Assembly (NCBI RefSeq): GCF_004664715.2
Contig: NC_051074.1
Coordinates: 33,292,980-33,356,979 of the forward strand
Direction: 5' to 3'
Origin: Peromyscus leucopus
Lineage: Eukaryota; Chordata; Mammalia; Rodentia; Cricetidae
DNA length: 64,000 bases
Position numbers and translations under genes: made by a program. A model generated the notes under the pieces. That model saw only the letters and a program-made list of their open reading frames with translations, was not told where the DNA came from and did no database searches. This document shows positions 45,635 to 56,000 of the stretch, piece after piece (the stretch's first letter is position 1; every line of letters starts with the position of its first letter).

Positions 45635-46019
45635 CACAGTTTCTGTTTTCTTTTTTAATCAATAAAAAAACTAAACAAAATAAATCATAGATATAAATAA
45701 AGATAAGACTTTAAGTCTTCTAATATGATGGGATGAGAAAATGTAGACTTTATAAAATAAAGAGTGGGCCACCTAACTGTCTTTGTAAATAAACTCTATC
45801 CTATCTCTAAGGTATTGAACTTAAATTGTTGTCCCTCGTTTAAAGTCCTTAAAAGTCACTAAAATATGAAATTTCATTTTGAATACACATAGTAAAGCCA
45901 ATTTGTAAACACAGTCAAGTTCCTTACCAGTAGCGACAGTGACACCTTCCTGGTAACTTCCTTGGCTAACACACTCTGGAAACTGTTACCCATCTACCAT
46001 ACTGAGGAGGCTTGAGAGA

Positions 46020-46126
46020 GGTGATAGATGATGGGTGATAGGTGGTAGATAGGCGATAAATAGGTAATAGATGATAGGTGATAGATGATGGGTGATAGGT
46101 GGTAGATAGGTGATAGATAGACAGTA
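46020..46126. repeat. GATA/GATG minisatellite, 57-bp period
   Basis: ggtgatagatgatgggtgat occurs at 46020 and again at 46077, within a degenerate gata/gatg array of nearly two units. Confidence 0.9.
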
Positions 46127-46512
46127 CCAGGGGTCAGCCGAGGAGCCCACACAGTGAGTGAAGCGTTCATACTTAGGTCTTGTCTTCTTTTTTACTTCTT
46201 GTTTACTGCTCTTTCCCCTTGCTTTCTCTTTATTTTCTTTCGTTCTTTCAACATTTACAAAATCTTAAAATTAAAATATAATGACATCACCTCCTCCTTT
46301 CACTGTCCTCTCTCCATTCCTGTGTTTTCATAGTTGTGAGATAGAGCATGGCAGGCTGGACCTCAACACTGTTCTGGTTTGTTTTGCTTGTTGTGGAGGA
46401 ATTTGCTTCAAAGAGTACCACTACTTCCTTTAATATGTTTTGTGTCTTAATGTATTTATAACCCTTCAAAGGAATTAAATTCTTTTAAACATGTTCTCCC
46501 AGAACAGAAGTA

Positions 46513-46514
<2 letters not shown>

Positions 46515-46547
<33 letters not shown>
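46515..46547. repeat. (TG)n microsatellite near exon 2
   Basis: About 16 TG units ending 152 bp before the exon 2 acceptor. TG runs can bind CELF or TDP-43-type proteins, so a splicing effect is conceivable but not shown. Confidence 0.95.
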
Positions 46548-46548
<1 letters not shown>

Positions 46549-46699
46549 TATTCCACGTTTGGCTCCTCTGGTGAGTAAATGTAATTTAGCAGATGGGATC
46601 GTTCTCAGGCGGGTTCCAGCAGGCCTGGAACACTCTGATCTGTGCAGAGAGTGACTTGGCTGACCAAACCCTGGCCTTCTCTGGGTGTTTTTGTTCTAG

Positions 46700-46878
46700 A
46701 TACATTTCATCTTGCTCTTCAGTCGACAAGGAAAATTGCGGCTGCAGAAATGGTACAACACACTCCCTGACAAGGAGCGGAAGAAGATCACCCGGGAGAT
46801 CATCCAGACCGTCCTCTCTCGTGGGCACAGGACAAGCAGCTTCATCGACTGGAAGGAGCTGAAACTCGTTTATAAAAG
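46700..46878 (+). CDS. Ap1s3: Ap1s3 exon 2 (residues 2-61)
   Basis: The 179-nt exon follows acceptor ttgttctag and reads [19 protein letters not shown] onward to KLVYK plus the first two bases of Arg61. It carries R10 and R15, which match sigma2 residues near the acidic part of dileucine signals. It starts in phase 0 directly after the initiator codon, which must be supplied by an upstream exon. The donor is AG|GTGTGAGT: the frame requires the first GT, although the second GT (GTGAGT, 2 nt later) fits the donor consensus better. Residue 21 is Asn, where I recall Ile in human. Confidence 0.95.
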
Positions 46879-49466
46879 GTGTGAGTAACTTCACGAGAAC
46901 CGAACTGCTCATGAATTGTGGCTCTGACTCGTTTGTGTTCTGAATATGTTAGCTTGCAATACCAATCTCAACACTTTCTGAAGTCTTTGATGAGGGGAGT
47001 CTAAATAGTTACAACATGAGAGAGCTCGTAAAGATACCCCCATTGATTAAAACAGCATCCACGTGTTAGGATGGATTCTAAGTACTTAAGCTGTACGCTG
47101 AATTCGCAGGCACATGCTCAGTAACATTTCGTTACATTCTCAGCATCATTTCAATGATGGTGGATACAATAGCAAATGAATGAGACAGATTATGTTTGTG
47201 TTTTCAGGAAGCCTATTTATTTATTAAGCAATCAACATATATTCAGTAACAAATGCTATGGGAAAGTGCAAGTGGATGTGATAGGGGAATGGGAACCATT
47301 TCCAATGGATTGCTCATATTCCAGTTGTCCATATTTGCAGATGGGTGAACTGAGGACACACAGTTTAAGTAATTACTTCCTAGTCACAGGAGTTGAATGG
47401 TAATCAGTAGATTCAGGACTCAAGTCCAGAACTTTCTTTCTTTAAAGCCTATATTTCTTTTGATGCACCTGTTTGAAGTGGCAAGACCATACTAGCGAGG
47501 AATCCTAATTTATAAATGAAAAATCCGAGGCTTGAGAGGTAAAGGAAGCTTTTTAATGAAGATTCAGGCAATAGATTCAGGTAACAGGTTAGGACCTGGA
47601 CATAGCCAGCCTGACCCCAGTTTTCTGACTACAGTTTACAAAACGGAAAATTCACACTGGAAATGCACTCGAAGAGAGTATTTATAAAAACCAATGGAAA
47701 AAGAGAGGCAGCATGTACAGTCTGATATTTAATGGAGTCCGCTTCTGGGCAGTGCTTCGGCAAAGCAGTTTCTGTAGGTTCAGAGGGTGGCATAGAGTGA
47801 CCATGTGAAGCCAGATATAGAGCGTGTGCCCCTGAGAGCACTGTTGAGTGCTTGTATATTCAAGGAGACGATTTACAAACTGGAGAAGGGCTTGAACAAA
47901 CACCCTGATTGCCATGAACCAACGGATTCCATCCCTCTGATTGTAGCTCTTCAAGGTAAAATTCTGTTGAGAGTCTCTCTGTGATTAACCGAAGTGATTT
48001 ACCAAGGCATCATTTATATATATTCAGGTTTATATTTGAGGAGTGTACTGCATGCCATGAGCAATGATTTTTATCTTTGTATGGGGAGAATCTCTCGAGA
48101 GAGAGCAAAAGGTTGCACACCCATTGGGAAAACCCACTTAGGCTTGTTTATTGTCTCATTCAATTGTGCTTTTCCTTTATTTATTTTTTTCTTTTCAAGG
48201 TATGCTAGTTTATATTTTTGCTGTGCAATAGAAAATCAAGACAATGAGCTCTTGACACTAGAGATCGTACATCGGTATGTGGAGTTGCTGGACAAATACT
48301 TTGGAAATGTAAGTGTCTTCTGGCCCTTTAGAGTCTATCCATCTTGGTTCTTGCTTCTGCTCATCTCTTGTATTCTTTTTCTCTTTCTCAAGTTTAAACT
48401 ATCCATCACATTGTGCCAAGGATGGTGCTGACCCACCTTGGTTCAGAATTACAGCATTCCTCCCTACCTGTATATCTTAGTAAATGAATCACTCAAAAGA
48501 TGTGGATGTATCTTTGTCTTCAGATTGCAAACACATAGAAGACCTTGTTTCAGGGAGCTGAATTTAATTGTGAGAGGTCTCTGTCCCTTATTCCTCATTG
48601 GCTTTGCTATTTCCTTTCTGTTTTGACATTTTGTTCCTTCTTCGGCATTGTTTAAAGTTACAATATTATTAGTACCTGAGGAAAAACAACCACCACCACC
48701 AACCTAAACAAACAGAAGTCCCCAGTCCTTTCACCTCACACTGCTATTCTACCATCTCATTTGCATTTATTTAAGTGACAGATGTGGTGATCTCTCACAG
48801 CTGCTCCCATCTCTGAGCCCATTCACTCTGTGCCAGCTTGCTGCAGGGCCCCATCTTAGGCCTCCACGGATGTTGTACAGTTAATCAAGCCCTCTCTATA
48901 CTGCTCCACACCATTGACCATTTCTCACATCTTGGCCTGCTTTGCCCTCTCTGCAGCACTGGATTCTTATTCACCCTTTAAGTTTCCTTCCTTTTTTGCC
49001 AGGCCATTGCTTTCTCCTGGGTCTTGGGCTGTGTGTCTGGAGGCCCCTCCGTGGTTTTTTCTTCTTCCCCTGAGTTCTCCCTCCTCTTCTGATCTCCTAA
49101 GTGCTGTGCCGCTCTCTCCCACACTCTGCTTAAGTGTGCCCGTGGACTCTTTCTTCCAGGTGATTTCTCTTTTGCTTACCTTCTCCTGCTTACTCTTCTT
49201 TGCTTACCTGGTGATGGTCTTCGCCGATCTTCCCGGGACCAAGTACTATGCCTGTCGTTGACAAACCTGCTCTTTCTGGTGGCTGGAATTTGCCATCTCA
49301 GAATCCTTCAGCGCAAAGAGACAGGGTTCCTTTGCCTTTCGTTGGGATGGAACCTACCCGACTCTTCAGTTTAAACTTAGAACTCGTCTTCTTCATTTCC
49401 CTCTCACTAGTATAGGGGATTTACTTGGGATTTTACTTTTAGCTTCTTATTTTGCCATTTCTACCC

Positions 49467-49517
<51 letters not shown>

Positions 49518-52500
49518 GCTTTTCTGCTTGGCCTGTTGGTGAGCATCTTTTTTTATAAAGCACAGACCTAGGTTGGGCATTACTCTCCATCCCTTTCCAT
49601 CCATCTATCGTGAAGAGCGCCACAGCGCCTAGGCTGTAATTGAAGCTTTCAAACAGTGACAGCAGACCACGCCTCCACCCTCGCTGTGTCCTTATCTCTG
49701 GGCACCTGTCATCACCAACATTCCAGGTTACGCAATAGCTCAGAGCATCCCACATGGTGCGAAAGTTACCCGAATGCAAGCCCGGCCCTTTCCTGAGGTC
49801 AAGACCTTTGACCTCCCCTACCCCCACTGCTATAAATACCTCTGGGCCAGATTTTTAGCAAACGCTGTAGAGACACCCAGAAAGTGCACTGTTGCAGGAA
49901 AGAAAATGATCAGATCTGGAAAAGGTTCCCCAGCAATGTTCTCTGCTCATCCCCTGGTCAATGGAAGTTTGTCAAGTGATGCTGGGAGAATTTGCTGCCA
50001 GAAGATTTTTTTTTTAGCATTTTTTTTTCTGCAACTGAACAGGTGATATTTTTCATCATTGGTTGAGTTGGGTCTTACCTACTCCCTTCCATCTTTCCTT
50101 CCTTCCTTCCTTCCTTCCTTCCTTCCTTCCTTCCTTCCTTCCTTCCTTCCTTCCTTCCTTTTTTATTCCTTCATTCCTTTTCTTCAACAGGCTTTACAAT
50201 GACAAGTATTGGATAGGATTCTAAATACATTTTCTCCCCTTTTTTCTCTCTTCTTTCCCTTGTAAATGATTTTTATGAGAACTAACATGTTGCTTGGGAG
50301 ATTTCAGTTATTGCCAATATTTAGGAATAATAAGAAAGTGACACCATGTTCTGTTTCTCCTCGTGCCTCATCAAGTTTATTTTTATTTTTTTCTAAGTAG
50401 TACGTATAAAGTAGCATGTTTTAAAACACAGGAATATTTAACTTCATGCTTTTTTTATTCTAATGAATTGTGACATTTTTGGTGCCTTCCTTTGAAATGA
50501 ACAGCACATGTGGCATTTTGTGAGGGCCGGGAGGAGTTTCTTGGAGTCAGCTTTCATACTTGCTTGCTCTTCCTCATTTCTGAACTCTGGTTTGACCTGT
50601 TCTGTTTCTATGCATTAACCCAACTTCAATCATGTGATTTGAGGCAGAAATTTTGATCTCTCTGTGCTTAACTGAAATTTAACCAAATATTTCAGAGCAC
50701 ATCACTTCTTAAGAGAATTTGGATGATTTCCACCAAGATCTAGGTACAGGGAAAGAGGATCAGAATAACTCCTTGTATCTCTGGCATTGGTTCTCCATCA
50801 AATTCTGGTACCTCTTTAGAAGCTCTATCTTCGTCATGAATCAAAATTTTAATTCACTAATATTTTCAATGAATCTTTCATTAAACTAAGAGCACTTCAG
50901 GGCTTCATGCCCAGTAGGTGTCCAATTCTCATTAATTAACAGTGATGACCAAAGGCTCCTAGGACTGATCCTCACTGACATCATCTCAGCAATAAGATAT
51001 TGCTCTTTGGATTTGTTTTTCTCTCACGCTAATACCAAAGGTTTCTTTTAATTCTGTTCTTAGATTATGTAAGGGGAAGCTTATAACTTGAAAATACCAT
51101 ATTTAAAGATAGATAAAAATCAGAATCTCTGGTTACTAATTTGAGTGATGTGTCTTATAGTAGTTTTCAATTCTAAGGAGATTATCAAGGACTGTGTAGT
51201 TAATCTTTCAATCTTCAGTAAGTAGCATTAACCCCAATTTACAGATGCTAAGAAGAAATGCTTTGGGGTCCCCCAGGAGATAAGGGATTTAGACACCTGC
51301 CATATTTTCACTCTGCATTGCAACATGAATTTTGATTAATGTATTCTGAGTGTGTGTGGATGCTACTGTCCTAGGAGGCTTCCGAACTTTGACCTTGGGA
51401 GTTTTTCTGTTGTAAGAGAAGCAGCATTCAGTGTCTTGATCCTGGTGTCTGCTCACATAGTAACCAGACCCAAGATTTCAGACCTGCCATCTCTCTCCAT
51501 TTTATTGATGAGGATATGACACTAGAAAAGTTGATAAAAATATTTGCTTTGCTAAACTCATGGGCAACTGTGAGGGTCAAATACAATAAGTAGCAAAATA
51601 TATAAGCTATTGATTGTGACATATATTTTTTTCATGTAGTGCTACATAGTTCTTGTTATCTGAAACATTTTTTTGTGTGTGTTACTTAAAACTTCTTGTA
51701 TTTACTTTAAAGCAGAGTTCAAGGACAGAGGCTTCTAGATTCCACCCAAAAGGATTTAGTTGATGAAACATCAGAAACATCATCAGAGGAGGATGTACTC
51801 AGCTCTAAGAGGAGAGCTTTAAGCCACACTATAGTCACACACACAAAATTAGGACGTGGAAGACAAAGTGAAATTGTCATTTTTCTGTCGTGTGTAAGCT
51901 GTATGCCAGAATCTACATACATGGGGGGGGGGTCAAAGAAAGGTTTCTTGTTTAATAGCATGGACTGTGAAGGAAGATGCCACATAGATAACTCGATGGT
52001 ACGGAGCGTCAAATGCGTAGTCCTTCTCTGCTGGGACAGACCTTAAGGTGGAATTTATAAGTATGTAAGGAATAGCTGAAAGAGCTTGAATTGTGCCCCT
52101 GTCCTGCAGGTTGTCTTATGTTTAGATGGAGGTGGGTGGTAGAAGAGCACTCTGGAGCTGCCATGTACGAAGTACTTGCTCACTCACAACATTTTCTGTG
52201 ATTGTGTGTATCCGACGCGTATACCTCCTTACCTTATACCCTGAAACTAGATGCAGTAAAGTGACTGCCCCAGGCCTGTTGAAGGAGCCCTCAGGTCTGG
52301 GGACAGGTGACTGCTCAGAGCAGGCCATGGAATGTTCCTAGTGAATTTGTAGGAGTGTTTCGAATGTCTACTGGACAGGACTCTGTTGACGCTTTTTCCT
52401 AACGAGGCTCCTGTGCATCTTGGATTCCTAGTCTGTACCAGCCTTGAATGCTGAGGTCTCTGCTGCCACTGCCATTGCGCCTGTCGCCCTGACTTCTACC

Positions 52501-53022
52501 TCTCTCGACCTCTGGTAACTGATTCTTCTGGTCCTTTCTTTCTTGTGCATGGATGTCTAATTTACTGTAATTTCTCTCTGTTTAGTTTTATTGTTCAAAA
52601 TTATAAAAAATGCATTTTTCATACCCTTTTAGACATACAGTCTTTTAGACAAATGGATTGCAGTCTGCATATTCTTCTATAACTTTAGTATTCTCCTTAC
52701 AAGGCCATTAGAGATTTTCCCACATCTTTCCATGTAAAACTACCCTAATCTTTCCAAATTGTACATAGAATTCCTGTGCCATTGTAGAGAAGTACATACA
52801 TCATTGAAATAATTCCCTATGAGTAGACTTTGGATGGTTCCCAATTATTCTTATAAACCAGGCCCTCATAATGATTGTTGCTTATATGTCTTATTGGGCA
52901 TTTATTTTAGTATCATGGGGCTAAGCCCTTTATGGAACTGTTGAGACAGAAATTAAAAAAATTATTTATTGTTAGGCATTATATTATTAGTATTAGTAGT
53001 ATTAGGTATGTGTATGTGCATG

Positions 53023-53074
<52 letters not shown>

Positions 53075-56000
53075 CAGTGCATGCAAGGTGCATTACACAT
53101 GTAGAAGTCAGAAGACAATTTTGTGGAGTCCGTTTTGTCTTTGCATGGGCTCTGTGCATCCAACCCAGGTTGTCGGTGTTGGGGGGTGTCCACCAGAGAA
53201 GATTGCCAATAGAAAGTGTTGGTTAACCAGCTGGTGACTACACTGGGTTTTCAGGATTCCATCGTAGCCTTTCTTGGGGTGAGCTTTTAACCACACAAAC
53301 CATGTCCTGGGTTGACACACGTCAACAAGAACAGTTAGCCAGACAAGGAACTGCAGAGGCCAAGACTCAAGGTCAGTACATCCAGGGACTTTCCTAGAAC
53401 TGGGGACTGTGGCGACTTAGGTCTTCGTGGTACTGTCTATGTACTAAGTTTTATGGCCCGAATGGTACTTCCATCATGGGGTAAGTTGTGCTAAGGCCGG
53501 GGGTCTAATAAGGTCCAGGGCCTGTTAAAGTCAGGCTTCTGTGATAAGTGCTTTTGCCAACTGCCCTATCTTACAGGATGCGAGTGCCATCATTTTTACA
53601 TTCAAAATCTGACCAGCCAACCAAAAATGGCATATAAGATTTATAAATTCCACTGACAGTGAGTGTATGTACTTATTCATACCATCACCAGCAATGGATA
53701 CTTTCACTTAATTTCCTGGTAAATATGGATTCAGTTTACCTTCCCTGACTCCTTGACATTATACTTACTACTAGACATCTATAACCAGCCCCTGTTTCTT
53801 GCTTTATCTATGAATTATTCATTATTTTGTTGTTGTTGGTTTAGTCCTGGAACTCACTATGTAGACCAGGCTGGCCTCAAACTCATAGAGATCTGCCTGC
53901 CTCTGCCTCCCAGGTGCTGGCATTAAAGATGTGTGCCACCATACCTGGCCTTATTATCTGTTTTTGTATTGTGTTTATCTTAGGTAGGGAATTTCAAGAA
54001 TTCTTTCTCTTGAATTCTGTATGTTTTTGTCAGTAGGAGAATAAAAGAAAGAGGTTTGGAGGAGCAGTTCAGTTCTTGCTGGCATGTGCCAGGGTAAGGA
54101 CATCAAAGGACATGGTGAGCTGGTAGCTTATGTAATTCTGGCAGGTGAAAAAGGCAGGCACAGGAAAACAGAGAGGCGGTGTTGAGATTGGGGTTGGAGT
54201 GGTGAAATCCTGTCACACTGGGGAATTAAAAATCTATCTTGAAACCTAGACCTCACACAAAGAAGAATGAGAATAGCATTTTAGCAAAAGTATGACTGTA
54301 GTCGGAATTGTTTCTCTGGTCCCACTAAGCCCCCACAGTCCCATGGCCCGCTTATGAAATAATCACTCAGAAGCTTATATTAATTATAATTGCTTGGCCA
54401 TTAACTCAGGCATATTACGGACTAGCTCTTACACTTAAATTAGCCCTTAATTCTTATTTATGTTTAGCCACATGGCTTGGTACCTTTTCTCAGTTCTGCC
54501 TTGTCATCTTGCTTCTTCTGTGTCTGGCTGGTGATTCCTGACTCAGCCCTTCTTCTTCCCAGAATTCTCCTTGTCTGCTTACCCCACATATACTTTCTGC
54601 CTGGCTACTGGACAATCAGCGTTTTATTTATCAACCAGTCAGAGCAACACATATTCACAGCATACAGAATGATATCCCACAGCACTTCCCCTTTTCTGTC
54701 TAATCAAAAAGGTTTTAACTTTAACATAGTAAGATTATATATAATAGAACAGTTATCAAGCAAGAATTACAGTTATAATATCTAGTCTATTTGTATTTGG
54801 CAAAATTAAAGAAAATATTCTATCTATCCTTTATTTGTGAGTCTAAAGTTTCCTATCTAATTTATCTGTTATCATAACCAAGGAAAATTATAACTATCTA
54901 GTCTTCAACTACATCAAAGACCTCAGAAGGATCTAATATTACCTAAGTAAACAGGAAGAGCATTGTATGCAGCTTCCAAAAATCTAGAATGACAGAGACA
55001 GCTGGCTGCCTGGACAGTCACTCAAAGTTCCTCTGTAATGTTGGGGTATCCATCTTCAGCCTATAGGCCTAGAGTCTCTCAGTTGCTTCTCTCTGTGTCC
55101 TGTAGAATATCTGACAGTCTCCTTTGCAAAGCAGGAACCTGAAGGATCATCTCACCTTGCAAAGTTCAGTGGTCACCTTCCTATGGGTCCTGCATGTCCA
55201 GTTTATATAACATACTATCAGCAGTCCAGGCAAGAGCAGTTTCTTGCCCAAATGGCTATTTTTGCCAGGAAAAGATAAACTCCATATAGAGTGTCTTCAA
55301 CGCCTGTCTTCCTCTTTGAAGTAAATTGGTGTTGCCAGGAGCAGATGTGTCTCACTGTCCAGAAAGTCTAAGTTTTTAAAACATTTTAAATGCCATATTC
55401 TGTAGGTCTTTGTAGTGTTTGAAGATTATCTACCTAACTGAAATATATCTATGTATAAAACTTAACTAACATGACTATAAGTTTGATTATCATAGATAAC
55501 TAATTATTAATCTGTATTTCTCAACTATACATACAATCTTAAATGAGTTGTACAAACAAAATACTTTAAAAAAGAGTAGAAATATACATACAGTATAACA
55601 AAATTAACTTTAAATTTGTATCAATAAACTAAAATCTATAGCAGTTTAAAACAAGTTGCTCTTTAAAAGTAGTTTCAATAACCTACCCTTTCATCCTATC
55701 ATATCTATATATGACTGACCATGGTCTTGAATGGGCAAAGAGATTACCTAAAAGATCATTGCTGTAAACCCAATGGGAGGAGTTACAGACTAGAGCAACT
55801 GTGAAGTGGAGGGATGGGAGACTGGTACTCTATTTAGATGATAGAATCAATAGGATTGGCCACCAAGGCAACAACAGATCAGGACTGAGGGAAAAAGAGG
55901 TGTCTTATTTAGGATTACTATTACTGTGATGAAACACCATGACCAAAGAAACTTGGTGAGAAAAAGAGTTTATTCAGCTTATGCTTCCACATCACAGTTC

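Larger units (their letters stand above)
1..46699 (+). other. Ap1s3 intron 1 (3' part), non-coding and repeat-rich
   Basis: Read as intron because exon 2 lacks its start codon and no CpG-rich first exon is visible. Repeats are listed separately. I see nothing identifiable in these longer stretches: 1-690, 760-1760, 2180-2895, 3452-4000, 4660-5795, 5940-7020, 9910-10340, 10560-11255, 12970-14520, 16250-17460, 18450-19395, 19755-20160, 23540-24120, 25320-25850, 26000-26400, 27080-27640, 30720-31240, 31565-32330, 32810-33685, 34000-34650, 35600-36030, 36700-37755, 37820-38250, 38475-38995, 39080-39990, 40200-40980, 41455-42690, 42870-44065, 45640-46015 and 46130-46510. The upstream end of the intron is outside the window. 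Confidence 0.8.
46879..48199 (+). other. Ap1s3 intron 2
   Basis: Short GT-AG intron of 1321 bp. It holds two antisense MIR-like fragments (47325-47450 and 47505-47640). The remainder is unique sequence without recognisable features. A pyrimidine-rich tract precedes the acceptor. Confidence 0.9.

Noticed and set aside
46586..46912. Minus-strand 108-codon frame opposite exon 2
   Set aside because: Shadow of the exon on the other strand.
47994..48431. 145-codon frame covering Ap1s3 exon 3
   Set aside because: The exon (48200-48308) is real, but both ends of the frame are intron; splice signals at each side are clear.
48780..49260. 115-codon Ser/Pro/Leu-rich frame in intron 3
   Set aside because: C/T-rich composition alone explains it; no splice context, no recognised domain.
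54291..55715. tatgac at 54291-54296 and 55710-55715 as a provirus target duplication
   Set aside because: A hexamer match over about 1.4 kb is expected by chance fairly often, and no 5' LTR adjoins the second copy.
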